A stretch of DNA of 64,000 nt from Elusimicrobia bacterium UBA5214 (GTDB lineage: Bacteria; Elusimicrobiota; UBA5214). Of this stretch, positions 32,216 through 41,313 are shown piece after piece. Made by a program: the position numbers and the translations under genes. Under the pieces are notes generated by a model that saw only the letters and a list, made by a program, of their open reading frames with translations, did not search any database and had not been told where the DNA came from. Position 1 is the stretch's first letter, and each line of letters opens with the position of its first letter. The stretch covers positions 266,228 through 330,227 of the forward strand of contig DHVG01000001.1 of NCBI GenBank assembly GCA_002412545.1. Direction: 5' to 3'.

Positions 32216-33307
32216 ATGAAAATAATTTCACGTTATCTATTAAAAAATTTTTTTTCACCTTTTATTGTTGCCTTGAGTATTTTTTCTTTACTTTTCATTT
32301 TAGAACGGTTCTTTGAAAAATTAGAAATGTTTTTAATTTATCATGCAACATTTTCCCATGTTTTGGAATATCTGCTTTTTTGTTTACCTTATTGGATTGT
32401 ACAAATTTCTCCTTTAGCCATACTTGTTGGTTTGCTTTTTTCTCTCAGTAAACTTTCTTCAAATAACGAAATTATTGCCTTAAAATCATCCGGGATTAGT
32501 TCATATTTGTTTCTTTTTCCAATATTTATTGCGGTTTTATTTTTTACAATTTTTGTTTTTTTTGTTAATGAGAATTTTGTCCCGCGGGCTAATGCACATG
32601 CTTATTATATCAGGCGTTTCAAAATACAAAAGTCTAATCCTGAAGATAAACGAATACAGGAAAAATTTGTCTATATCGGTAAAGGAAAGAAATTTTTTAC
32701 GATTGATTTTTTTGATGGGAAAACAGGAGTAATTCGTGGAATTAATATAGATGAATATGACCAAACATTTAATCTTTCAAAACAGATACTTGCTAAAGAG
32801 GTGCATTATAAAGATGGGCAGTGGTATTTCTATCAAGGGTTAATTCGTGAATTTTTACCCGGTAAAGAAACATTCCGGGAAGAAAAATTCAAAGAAAAAA
32901 TATTTCCCTTGGATGAAAAGATTGAAGATTTTTTGATTACCGAAAAGAAGGTAGATGAGATGAATAACCAGGAATTAAAAGAATATATTCAGCGTTTGAA
33001 AGGACAAGGTATACCAGCAAGAAAGGAAGAAATTAATCTTCAACTTAGATTTGCTTACCCTTTTTCTAATCTGGTGATGTTTTTTCTTGCTCTACCTTTT
33101 GCTTTATCCCAAAAATTTGGTAAAGGCGGTCGCATCCGCAGTTTCGCTTTCTCTCTTGGATTTGCGTTCCTTTACTGGGGACTTCTTTCGCTATTTCGTG
33201 CTTTAGGAGAAAATAACCGTTTGTCTGTATTCCTTTCCGCTTGGTCAGCAAATTTTATTTTTCTTTTTACTGGTTTATTTTTATTCTGGGTAAAGGAGAG
33301 AATTTAA
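32216..33307 (+). CDS. lptG: LptF/LptG-family permease, second copy
   Basis: 363 residues, same fold as the preceding gene: N-terminal MKIISRYLLKNFFSPFIVAL, ILVGLLFSLSKLSSNNEIIALK (the conserved coupling region), a periplasmic domain to about residue 260, and three C-terminal helices. As a pair the two would form the LptFG heterodimer; which one is F and which G is a guess. Ends 5 bases before the convergent PorV-like gene. Confidence 0.88.
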   Translation: MKIISRYLLKNFFSPFIVALSIFSLLFILERFFEKLEMFLIYHATFSHVLEYLLFCLPYWIVQISPLAILVGLLFSLSKLSSNNEIIALKSSGISSYLFLFPIFIAVLFFTIFVFFVNENFVPRANAHAYYIRRFKIQKSNPEDKRIQEKFVYIGKGKKFFTIDFFDGKTGVIRGINIDEYDQTFNLSKQILAKEVHYKDGQWYFYQGLIREFLPGKETFREEKFKEKIFPLDEKIEDFLITEKKVDEMNNQELKEYIQRLKGQGIPARKEEINLQLRFAYPFSNLVMFFLALPFALSQKFGKGGRIRSFAFSLGFAFLYWGLLSLFRALGENNRLSVFLSAWSANFIFLFTGLFLFWVKERI

Positions 33308-33312
33308 AAAAA

Positions 33313-34206
33313 TTACGGCATTCTGTAAATTAGGGAGATTGAATGAACTGGTTGAAAGTTACCCGTAAAAGTGTAGGCATAGTCAAACTGGAATAAATTT
33401 CTCCGCAAGCCGATACCTAATGATAAACGGTTAGATTCATATCCTGAACTATACCCGGTACGAAAAATAAACAGTCCCCCCCAACCATATTCAAGACCAA
33501 AATTTTGAAAAGTATTTTCTTGATAACGATAAATATAATCAGTTACTACCGAGAAATAATTATCCAAAAATATTTTCTGGTAAGAAAGTCCGATTCGTCC
33601 AGTAAGTGGTAACGGGTCGCATTTAATTTTCGTGCCAATGTTTTGGACAGAGAACCCGGTTTTTAATCCATCAATAATCTTCAATAAAATACCAAAATCA
33701 ATAGCATAAGCATTTGCTTTATACTGTTCAAGAAGTTTACTGGAGTATGTTTTCAAATTTACTCCTAAAGAGAGATATTTATTTTCTTGATAAGCATAAG
33801 CAAGAGTAAAAACAATATCTTCAATTGCTTTTAATGTTTCTACTGTGCCATCAGTTTTATTCCATTCAAACTTACCACCGTCAAGATAAAAAATACTCAC
33901 TCCAAGAGTATCTTTTTTACCAATTTTAGTTATCCCGGAAAGAAAAGCGTAATACTCATCAGTTAAACCGGTGAGATACATTGTGCCGATTTCACTGTTT
34001 TTAGTTTGAGCCAAGCCAGCTGGGTTATAATGAAAGCCAAAACTATCATCAGCAAGTGCAGTAAATGCGCCACCTAAACCAGCACTTCTTGCGCCAACTG
34101 TTTGGTTTAAAATTCTTGCCCCGGTCTGTCCTGCACCAGCATGCAGTTCAGTAGAGAGTAGAAAGTAGAGAGTAAAGAGTAGGACAACAAAATAAATCCT
34201 TTTCAT
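33313..34206 (-). CDS. PorV/PorQ-like outer-membrane protein
   Basis: 297 residues: signal peptide to LHAGAG, then ARSAGLGGAFTALADDSFGFHYNPAGLAQTKNSEIG, the conserved N-terminal signature of PorV/PorQ and UPF0164 FadL-like barrels, and beta strands to the end. PorV is the substrate shuttle of type IX secretion and binds SprA. The hydrophobic core of its signal peptide (LLFTLYFLLSTEL) is encoded by heptamer repeats (34151-34183). It overlaps the M6 protease gene upstream by 4 bases, so the two are coupled. Confidence 0.8.
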   Translation of the reverse strand: MKRIYFVVLLFTLYFLLSTELHAGAGQTGARILNQTVGARSAGLGGAFTALADDSFGFHYNPAGLAQTKNSEIGTMYLTGLTDEYYAFLSGITKIGKKDTLGVSIFYLDGGKFEWNKTDGTVETLKAIEDIVFTLAYAYQENKYLSLGVNLKTYSSKLLEQYKANAYAIDFGILLKIIDGLKTGFSVQNIGTKIKCDPLPLTGRIGLSYQKIFLDNYFSVVTDYIYRYQENTFQNFGLEYGWGGLFIFRTGYSSGYESNRLSLGIGLRRNLFQFDYAYTFTGNFQPVHSISLIYRMP

Positions 34207-36143
34207 TTTACAATTGCTATTTTTTTTACTTGTTTTGTTCCGTTTGTTTCAAAATAAAGTAAATAAATACCACTGGCGACTGTTTCGTTATCATCATTTT
34301 TTCCATCCCAAGGTTCAGCGTAATAAACAGCAGCATTCTTGTAGTCATCAAGCAAAGTTTTCACTAAAATGCCATCAAGGGTATAAATTTGCAACTTTAC
34401 CGAACTCGCTTCTGGAATTTTATACCAGATAGTCGTTTTTTCTCCTTTTGCCGGGTTAAAAATATTATTTTCCGGGATAACCTCACCAGATAAACTAACG
34501 ATTTCAATTCGCCGCGTAGCAGTAAAATCTTGATTATCTAAATAGTTAACGAGGTCTACTGTTCGTGAAGAAGGATAAAAACTGTAGTTTATTCCTGAAG
34601 AAGTAAATGTGGAAGGAGTAAGAGTGTAAGTTCCACTATCTAACTTCATCAAGTATTGTCCGTTGGTATTGGTAGTTGTGGAAATGTTTAATGCTGTAAT
34701 TGTCACTCCACTTATTCCTTTACCTGCACTATCTCTTACCCAACCACGAATCCACGGTTTAAACGAAACATCAAATGTCATTTCTGAATTTCCTATGCCT
34801 GCAAAATTTAAGATTGTGACCTCACTGGGAGAACCATTGTAAGCGTCTGATTGCGGTGTTGAAAAAGTAAGTTTTGTCCCTGGCCAAGGGTCAGTAGAAT
34901 CTCCGTTATAACTGGAAGGGTCATCATTATCAGCTTCTTCTAAATCAATTCTACGATGTGCAGAATTATTGTTAATATCATTATAATTACTAAAATCCCA
35001 ATGACTTGAACCTCCGCCGACATTATCATCAATATGCCAGATGAGAATCCCTGAACCAGGAAGATATTTATCGTAAAACGCAGTAGATGTGGAACGATAC
35101 TCAAGCAGAAAATATTCGTTATTTGGGTCACTTGCCGTAAGAATTGGTATTTTTATTCCTTGGCTGCTTACTTCAACTGCTGATACTGAAAGACCATTTA
35201 TCGTAGTGTTGGTAACCGATGGTTCAATCCAACCTAACAAATCTTTACACCAAATTGACGGATGACTGGGATTTGAGCCCACTGGTGAACCTGCCCAGGT
35301 GCCCATATCCATTAAACACCATTTGCCTACTTGCGAATCCAATTTACCGTTTCCATCGGTATCCACCGTCTGATAGAGGTCTGGCAAACCTAATTGATGC
35401 CCGAATTCATGACAGGTTACACCGATTGGACTCATGCTACCCGATTCTCTTGCCGGGACGATAGTTCCTTCAGTAAAATTTTGCACCGCCCCACTCCAGG
35501 AGATAAATGCTGACCAGATATCTCCACTTTTGACAGTAGATTCATTACCAAAACCAGCATGAGCAACCATTACATAATCATAAGGTCCTTTGCTCACTGC
35601 ACCGCCGGTAGCAGTTAATGCATCTTTAACTAACTTAGATAACGAAGAATCAGAATCTTCCCCATACGAAGACATTGAGTCAGATAAACTGTAAGGAAGT
35701 TCTGACCCGCTAAGAGTTGTTGCAGTGCCAGTGCTGTAAAAAAAAGTAATTTCTAAATTTAATTGATTATAAGAAACTTCCTTAAAAAAATTCTTTACTA
35801 CTGAAAAAGTGGTATTGAAACCAGTTGTATCGGTAGGGGTCATCATTTCCGCTCTGCTCGTATTTGTTCCTGCGGAAGCAAAATTTACTAAAATCACGGC
35901 AATTTCTTTTGTTCCGACTGTACCAATTGTTTCTCTAATTGCTTGCGGACTGAGACCTTTTGCCCGCAATTTTTGGACGTCAGGTATTTTATGTACATGG
36001 TCTTTAGGTTGACCGGGGATGTGTTTACCGGAAATATGTGGTGCAGCCAAGATAGTGGATAGTGAATAGTGGATAGTGGATAGGATGAAGACAATTAAAA
36101 ATAGTTTTCTAATTTGGGTTAATTGAAATTTATGTTCTATCAT
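34203..36143 (-). CDS. Secreted M6-type metalloprotease with C-terminal sorting-type domain
   Basis: 646 residues. Signal peptide core LSTIHYSLSTIL is heptamer-encoded (36051-36085). The immune-inhibitor-A-like M6 domain has zinc motif HEFGHQLGLPD (His245, Glu246, His249) followed by a conserved Met turn region. A carboxypeptidase-regulatory-like beta domain (about 465-525) comes next. The last ~90 residues (IWYKIPEASSVKLQIYTLDG, then SGIYLLYFETNG) are the FlgD-like tail found on type IX cargo. Probably exported through the SprA-type system; coupling to a PorV-like gene supports that. Confidence 0.85.
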   Translation of the reverse strand: MIEHKFQLTQIRKLFLIVFILSTIHYSLSTILAAPHISGKHIPGQPKDHVHKIPDVQKLRAKGLSPQAIRETIGTVGTKEIAVILVNFASAGTNTSRAEMMTPTDTTGFNTTFSVVKNFFKEVSYNQLNLEITFFYSTGTATTLSGSELPYSLSDSMSSYGEDSDSSLSKLVKDALTATGGAVSKGPYDYVMVAHAGFGNESTVKSGDIWSAFISWSGAVQNFTEGTIVPARESGSMSPIGVTCHEFGHQLGLPDLYQTVDTDGNGKLDSQVGKWCLMDMGTWAGSPVGSNPSHPSIWCKDLLGWIEPSVTNTTINGLSVSAVEVSSQGIKIPILTASDPNNEYFLLEYRSTSTAFYDKYLPGSGILIWHIDDNVGGGSSHWDFSNYNDINNNSAHRRIDLEEADNDDPSSYNGDSTDPWPGTKLTFSTPQSDAYNGSPSEVTILNFAGIGNSEMTFDVSFKPWIRGWVRDSAGKGISGVTITALNISTTTNTNGQYLMKLDSGTYTLTPSTFTSSGINYSFYPSSRTVDLVNYLDNQDFTATRRIEIVSLSGEVIPENNIFNPAKGEKTTIWYKIPEASSVKLQIYTLDGILVKTLLDDYKNAAVYYAEPWDGKNDDNETVASGIYLLYFETNGTKQVKKIAIVK

Positions 36144-36199
36144 TTGTCTATTTTATTTATTCGTGGATTAGAAGTTTAGATTATTCCGCTAATTAGAAA

Positions 36200-36235
36200 A
36201 ATTGCCACTCTCACACTTGAAGAGTGGCAATTTTA
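36200..36235 (-). terminator. Intrinsic terminator, likely bidirectional
   Basis: Perfect stem TTGCCACTCT/AGAGTGGCAA with T-runs on both sides, placed after the PorV-like gene at 36275-37435 and before the M6 protease gene. Confidence 0.85.
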
Positions 36236-36243
36236 ATATAGTG

Positions 36244-36271
36244 TAAACTATAAACTATCAACTATCAACTT
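36244..36271. repeat. Heptamer repeat after the second PorV-like gene
   Basis: Four units: TAAACTA, TAAACTA, TCAACTA, TCAACTT, ending 4 bases from the stop codon of the gene at 36275. Confidence 0.75.
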
Positions 36272-36274
36272 GTT

Positions 36275-37435
36275 TTAGAACCTTAAAGCGAGAGCAAGCA
36301 TATGGTTCGTTTCGGGAATCTGTCCAGCGAATTTTCCCAGTTCAGTAGAATAATAAGTATATTCAATATCTAAAAGTATCGGGGTATATATACCGAAACC
36401 AAAAGTTGGATAACCTTGGTTAAATCCACCCCGGATTCGCATCATCTTCCAGCCAACTTCGGCACCTAAGTGTAAATGGGTAAAAAATTCATCAGTGAAA
36501 GCATTCTTTTTGGTGATGTCTTCCACATCGGCAGCGAGAGTAACAAAACTTAGTGGCTTATAAGCAATACCTAAATTAACCTGTCGTGGTATTTTGCTAC
36601 TACCCGCAGGTTTTGGTACACCACCACTGGTAATCTCTTGGTAGGTAATCTTCGTATCAAACAAATCTCTAATCATCAGACCGGCACGCCATTTAGGTGT
36701 AATTTCGGCTAAACACCCTAAATCAAAACCAATTCCCATACCAAATTGGGGCTTGAAGTCTATGGCATCTAGAGCTAAAAGCGATTTCCTTTTTTCGTCA
36801 AATTTACTCCGGACAATAAATTTTGCATTTATACCAACAGAGAGGGATTGGTCACGGATGTTTATCCATCTCCGGGCATAAGTGAAAAACATTGCACCGT
36901 CAACACTACCCCAAAGGTCAATCGTGGGCACAAGAACTCCGGAGTTGATTTTCGCTCTCATATCAAAGATGGTGAATAATCCCCCGGCAAGATTCCATCT
37001 ACCATTAGATTTAAAAATAAGATTCGCATTCGGTAAACCAAGTGTAAAATGTACCCGGTATTTAGTAATTGACTTAATTATTTTATTGATTAGTTCCTGC
37101 TTTCGCGTTTCACCAAGCGTAGTGAAATTCTCAAAGTCGTCTTTATTATCTACAAAAAAGTTATAAAAGTTAGTCATATCATCAGTAATCTGGAGTGGCA
37201 TTTCTACAAGGGTCATCAGAAAATCTTTTCTCTGCATTATTCCTGCCGGGTTATAGAAGAACGAATTCTGGTCATCGGTTACACAGAGAAACGCGCCACC
37301 CATACTTAAAGGACGAGCGTAACGAATCACTACCGGTGGTTCTTCCGGGATTTCCACTGCAAAAATACTTGGTGTAAGGTGCAAAAAGCAAAGTGTTAAA
37401 GTCAGACCAAAAATAATTACAAATTTTTTAAACAT
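36275..37435 (-). CDS. PorV/UPF0164-like outer-membrane protein
   Basis: 386 residues: cleavable signal (VIIFGLTLTLCFLHLTPSIF), then ARPLSMGGAFLCVTDDQNSF and FYNPAGIMQRKDF, the same signature as in the PorV-like gene at 33313. The body alternates beta strands (GLPNANLIFKSNGRWNLAGG, FKPQFGMGIGFDLG) and ends LALALRF with terminal Phe, as expected for a barrel inserted by BAM. Function is unknown; it may be a second shuttle for the secretion system. It follows a lipoprotein gene 25 bases upstream with which it probably forms an operon. Confidence 0.75.
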   Translation of the reverse strand: MFKKFVIIFGLTLTLCFLHLTPSIFAVEIPEEPPVVIRYARPLSMGGAFLCVTDDQNSFFYNPAGIMQRKDFLMTLVEMPLQITDDMTNFYNFFVDNKDDFENFTTLGETRKQELINKIIKSITKYRVHFTLGLPNANLIFKSNGRWNLAGGLFTIFDMRAKINSGVLVPTIDLWGSVDGAMFFTYARRWINIRDQSLSVGINAKFIVRSKFDEKRKSLLALDAIDFKPQFGMGIGFDLGCLAEITPKWRAGLMIRDLFDTKITYQEITSGGVPKPAGSSKIPRQVNLGIAYKPLSFVTLAADVEDITKKNAFTDEFFTHLHLGAEVGWKMMRIRGGFNQGYPTFGFGIYTPILLDIEYTYYSTELGKFAGQIPETNHMLALALRF

Positions 37436-37460
37436 TTTTTTCCTCCTTATTTATTTGCTA

Positions 37461-38411
37461 TTACCAGTTGTTAATTTCATCTTTTAATCTTGATATTCCA
37501 TTAGATGTATCTGTCGCCAACTTATTTATATTGTCTTTGAGTTCTTTAGCCGCATCCGGTGAAATTTTCCCTAAAGCGATAACTAAATAATGGAGTGCTC
37601 CTTTGTTGTCTTCATAATCTGCTGGTTGGAGATAAGGGATGCCAGGATTGAGTGATGGATCTAGTACTTCGTTTAGGGAAGTATACACTTGTCTTTTTAC
37701 CTTATTGATTTCTTCCTGAGTAGTTGGTTTTTTATTTTGAATGGTTGACAGGTCATCATTTCCATCTACGGTAACTTTAAACTCGCCAGTCACATTTATT
37801 ATGTCACCAGTTCCTGCGCCAGGGATACTGTCTCCATCCCAGTCAAGGAGACCACAGACCGCATGGAGAGTCAGACAGAATGCTAAATTGAAGTTAATAT
37901 CAAAATCATCATAAGGAATCTTACCATCAGTCTCATTGTCAGCAATTTTTTTTAAAGGAATAATTGCTTTTTTGGATATCGCATATAGTTTAGTTAAATC
38001 AAGTTTAGTTGGGTCTAAAAGGTTAGGACCTAGACCTAAAGCATACTGTGGACTAACGAAACCAATAAATGGGTTACTTGTTGGTAAAGGTGGTGGATTG
38101 GGACTTTTAGCCTGTTGGATTACGGAAGAAATCAAGTCCGCAAGACCTAAACCAGAGGCAGCAATCACTGCTTGTGCATAACCGTAGCATGCTTCCGAAC
38201 TTTGAGGATTAGACTCAAATGCTTTTTTGAAAACTTCTTCTGCTTTCGCATAGTCACCACTATCTAATAATGCTTGTCCATCAGCAACTAAAACGGTGGT
38301 GTCTGAACTTGCTGCTCCACCTTCCTTATGTGCCCATTTGAAAATATTCCACTGTCCACACCCGCTTAAAAGTAATAAACTAAGAGTTAAAAGCACAAAT
38401 TTTCTACTCAT
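37461..38411 (-). CDS. Lipoprotein with TPR-like N-terminal region
   Basis: 316 residues with a lipobox: SLLLLSGC ends the signal, Cys19 would be lipidated. Residues about 38-75 (ALLDSGDYAKAEEVFKKAFE, NPQSSEACYGYAQA) form one or two tetratricopeptide units. The rest has no family that I recognise. It is first in the operon with the PorV-like gene and stands behind a strong promoter, so it is probably an abundant envelope component. Confidence 0.75.
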   Translation of the reverse strand: MSRKFVLLTLSLLLLSGCGQWNIFKWAHKEGGAASSDTTVLVADGQALLDSGDYAKAEEVFKKAFESNPQSSEACYGYAQAVIAASGLGLADLISSVIQQAKSPNPPPLPTSNPFIGFVSPQYALGLGPNLLDPTKLDLTKLYAISKKAIIPLKKIADNETDGKIPYDDFDINFNLAFCLTLHAVCGLLDWDGDSIPGAGTGDIINVTGEFKVTVDGNDDLSTIQNKKPTTQEEINKVKRQVYTSLNEVLDPSLNPGIPYLQPADYEDNKGALHYLVIALGKISPDAAKELKDNINKLATDTSNGISRLKDEINNW

Positions 38412-38462
38412 TTCTATTTTTCCCCCTTTTTTCTGGTATTACTTACTTTATAGTTTATTTAT

Positions 38463-38490
38463 ATTATACAAACCTACAAAATAATGTCAA
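38463..38490 (-). promoter_or_regulatory. Sigma-70 promoter of the lipoprotein/PorV-like operon
   Basis: TTGACA (38490-38485), 16-base spacer, TATAAT (38468-38463); about 45 bases upstream of the ATG, with a purine-rich ribosome site between. Confidence 0.85.
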
Positions 38491-38514
38491 GAAAAATTTT
38501 ATGTGATTTTTGTT

Positions 38515-38640
38515 ACAGTATCGCCAAAGCGCCAAATTTCCGCCAAAACGCTAAACGCAAAATCGCAAAAGAGAGCTAAACCGCCAAAAAGATTTTCCTT
38601 GGCGCTTTTGCGGGGATTCATTTTTAGCGCTTTTGCGTAC
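38515..38640. repeat. CGC(C/T)AAA-type short repeats after ahcY
   Basis: Degenerate units of the kind CGCCAAA, CGCTAAA, CGCAAAA in both orientations, folding onto TTTTTAGCGCTTTTGCG. No gene seen. They are related to units at 11402-11440 and 5140-5160. Confidence 0.6.
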
Positions 38641-39992
38641 TTAGGTTCCTTCTTCCCAGGAAGTAAGATATTTCTTTTGTTCTTTAGTTAAAGTATCAAT
38701 TCTTATTCCCATAGATTTTAGTTTAAGATAAGCAATTTGTTCATCAATTTCCTTCGGTACCGGATAGACACGAGGCTGAAGTCCGACATTTGTCGGACTG
38801 AAGCCTCGTCTACTGTGGACTGTGGACTGTGGACTTTTATGAGGTATTCCACAGACAACGATTGGTTAGCAAAACTCATATCCATTACACTTGCCGGGTG
38901 TCCTTCGGCGGCGGCAAGATTGATTAATCTACCTTCTCCCAGAAGGTTTAATTTCTTACCATTTTTTAAAGTGTATTCCTCTACAAACTCTCTAACTCTC
39001 CTAATTTTCTTACTTAATAATTTCAACGCCGGGATATCAATTTCTACATTAAAATGTCCGGAATTGGCTAAAATTACACCATCTTTCATTTTTAAAAAAT
39101 GTTTTTTACCAATCACCGTAACATCGCCGGTGACCGTAACAAAGACATCACCAATTTTTGCTGCTTCCTCAATTGGTAACACTTCATATCCGTCCATTCG
39201 TGCTTCCAATGCTCTTAATGGACTAACTTCACAAATGATTACATTTGCACCCATACCTTTAGCACGCATCGCTACCCCTCTACCACACATACCATAACCA
39301 CAGACAACAACATTTTTCCCGGCAAAAAGGATATTGGTTGCCCGGAGGATACCATCAATAGTTGACTGTCCGGTGCCATAACGATTATCAAATAGATGTT
39401 TTGTCTGTGCATCATTGACTGCAATAATTGGATATTTTAAGACACCATCTTTTGCCATTGCTCTTAATCTAATTACTCCGGTAGTCGTCTCCTCGGTTCC
39501 CCCGATAATACCGTTAACGGTGAACGGTGCCCTCGCTCTGCCCTCTGCCCTGAGGCCTCGGGCCGAAGGGAACTCGGGCCGAAGGGAACGGTGAACGGTA
39601 CTCACCAGGTCAGCACCGTCATCCATAGTAATCTGTGGTTTAGTAGCGAGGACAGATTTTATATGCTGATAGTAAGTTTTATTATCTTCACCTTTAATTG
39701 CAAATACTGGTATTCCATAATGTTTCACTAAAGCTGCGGCAACATCATCTTGTGTACTTAATGGGTTAGAAGCACAAAGGGCAGTTTTAGCACCACCTGA
39801 TTTTAGAGTGAGTATTAGATTGGCAGTTTCCGTAGTTACATGCAAGCAACAACCTAAACGAAAATCTTTTAATGGTTTTTGTTTACTAAATCTTTCACGA
39901 ATTAACCTCAAGACTGGCATTTCTCTCTCTGCCCACTCAATCCGTAATTTTCCTTTTTCCGCTAACTTAATGTCTTTGATATCAAATTTCAT
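38641..39992 (-). CDS. ahcY: Adenosylhomocysteinase, frameshifted near the 3' end by a heptamer/palindrome insertion
   Basis: NAD-dependent hydrolase that splits S-adenosylhomocysteine, working with MetK just upstream. The frame from 39992 shows GCCLHVTTETANL, TMDDGADLV, GGTEETTTGVIRL, VVCGYGMCGRG and VMDMSFANQSLSVEYLIK, then runs out of frame to a stop at 38718. The true C-terminus (LQPRVYPVPKEIDEQIAYLK and LTKEQKKYLTSWEEGT) lies in another frame, from 38820 to 38641. The break is at three tandem heptamers (38814-38834); one or four copies would rejoin the frames. A second, in-frame insertion lies at 39526-39599. Phase variation, decay or an assembly error are all possible. Confidence 0.9.
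38771..38834. repeat. Heptamer triplet plus palindrome breaking ahcY
   Basis: Plus strand: CGAGGCT-GAA-GTCCGACA, TT, TGTCGGAC-TGA-AGCCTCG (38771-38808), then TGTGGAC three times (38814-38834). Upstream ahcY codons start at 38834 and downstream ones at 38820, 14 bases apart; removing two copies or adding one makes this a multiple of three. Confidence 0.9.
39526..39599. repeat. Composite repeat insertion inside ahcY
   Basis: AACGGTGAACGGT occurs at 39526-39538 and 39587-39599, flanking two copies of CTCGGGCCGAAGGGAA. It encodes about 17-20 extra residues (RPEFPSARGLRAEGRARAPF) between DDGADLVS and GGTEETTTG without breaking the frame. Confidence 0.78.
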
Positions 39993-40007
39993 TTTCTCTC
40001 CTTTCAG

Positions 40008-40047
40008 TTGTTCTACTATCTAACTTCCTAACTTTCTAACTCACTAA
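40008..40047. repeat. Octamer repeat between metK and ahcY
   Basis: Units CTAACTTC, CTAACTTT, CTAACTCA and CTAACTAT lie in the short gap between the metK stop and the ahcY ribosome site. Confidence 0.7.
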
Positions 40048-41208
40048 CTATTTGATTTCTTTTTTCAGCAATTCTACTTTATCCGTTTTTTCCCAGGTAA
40101 AATCTTTATCATTTCTTCCAAAATGTCCGTAAGCGGCAGTCTTAACATAGATTGGTCTTCTTAATTTTAGTGAGTTAATTATTCCAAGAGGGGTAAGGTC
40201 AAATATTTTTCTTATAATTTCCGCTAATTTCTCATCATTTATTTTACCGGTATTGTAAGTGTCAACCATTACCGATACCGGTTCTTTACGACCAATGACA
40301 TAAGCAAGTTGGATTGAACATTTTTCCGCTAACCCTGCAGCAACAATATTTTTTGCAATGTAGCGAGTCATATATGATGCTGAACGGTCAACTTTGGTCG
40401 GGTCCTTACCGGAAAATGCTCCTCCACCGTGAGGAATTATTCCACCGTAAGTGTCGACAATCAGTTTTCTTCCGGTCATCCCCGTATCTGACTGCGGTCC
40501 GCCAACAACAAATTTACCGGTTTCGTTTATATAGTATTTTGTTTTTTTATCCAAATATTCTTTAATCACCGGTTTGACAATTGTTTCAATCAGTTCTTGT
40601 CTTGCGTTTTCCGTTATCCGTTTACCGGTTGAATCAAGTATTTCTTCGGTATGCTGACAAGCAAGGACAATACTATCAATCCGGTAAGGTTTACCATCAC
40701 GGTATTCTACAGTTACCTGCGATTTACCATCCGGACCTAAATAACCTAAGATATTTTTCTTTCTAACTTCAGCCATCCGTTGAGTTAATTTATGAGCAAG
40801 CATTATCGGTAAAGGCATAAGCTCGGATGTTTCTTTACAAGCATAACCAACCATTATTCCTTGGTCACCAGCACCACCGACATCTACACCTTGTGAAATA
40901 TCCGGTGATTGTCCGTGGATTGCATTCATTATCGCACAGGTTTCATAATCAAATCCATATTTTGGATGAGTGTAACCAATTTCGCGAATTAAACTTCTTA
41001 CCAGATTATGTACATCTACATAAGTTTTGGTAGTAATTTCACCGCCCACAATGACTAATCCCATGGTAATAAATGTTTCACAAGCGACCCGTCCAACCGG
41101 GTCGTTTTTCAATACCTCATCCAAAACAGCATCAGAAATCTGGTCACAAACTTTGTCCGGATGTCCTTCAGTAACTGACTCCGAAGTAAAAAGATAATTT
41201 TTAGGCAT
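40048..41208 (-). CDS. metK: S-adenosylmethionine synthetase
   Basis: Makes SAM from methionine and ATP. About 386 residues from MPKNYLFTSESVTEGHPDKVCDQISDA; an AAGGAG lies 6 bases before this ATG, so the upstream ATG eight codons earlier is rejected. Motifs GAGDQGIMVGYA and GGGAFSGKDPTKVDRSA (the phosphate-binding P-loop) are intact. It lies directly upstream of ahcY, a methyl-cycle operon. I found no SAM riboswitch; the upstream gap is occupied by CACAGATT repeats. Confidence 0.97.
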   Translation of the reverse strand: MPKNYLFTSESVTEGHPDKVCDQISDAVLDEVLKNDPVGRVACETFITMGLVIVGGEITTKTYVDVHNLVRSLIREIGYTHPKYGFDYETCAIMNAIHGQSPDISQGVDVGGAGDQGIMVGYACKETSELMPLPIMLAHKLTQRMAEVRKKNILGYLGPDGKSQVTVEYRDGKPYRIDSIVLACQHTEEILDSTGKRITENARQELIETIVKPVIKEYLDKKTKYYINETGKFVVGGPQSDTGMTGRKLIVDTYGGIIPHGGGAFSGKDPTKVDRSASYMTRYIAKNIVAAGLAEKCSIQLAYVIGRKEPVSVMVDTYNTGKINDEKLAEIIRKIFDLTPLGIINSLKLRRPIYVKTAAYGHFGRNDKDFTWEKTDKVELLKKEIK

Positions 41209-41223
41209 CTCCTTCTCCTTTCT

Positions 41224-41310
41224 GGGAACCACAGATTACACAGATGAAAAATCACAGATTCCACAGATTTTTTGTTAGAATTTTCACAGGACTCACAGAT
41301 GTTTCACAAT
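41224..41310. repeat. CACAGATT repeat cluster, 3' side of GxxExxY gene
   Basis: ACCACAGATTACACAGATGA, ATCACAGATTCCACAGATTT and CACAGGACTCACAGATG follow one another. The same motif in opposite orientation lies at 41690-41740. Confidence 0.75.
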
Positions 41311-41313
41311 AAT

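Noticed and set aside
40980..41310. SAM riboswitch upstream of metK
   Set aside because: The gap contains only CACAGATT repeats and the metK ribosome site; no SAM-I, II or III core seen.
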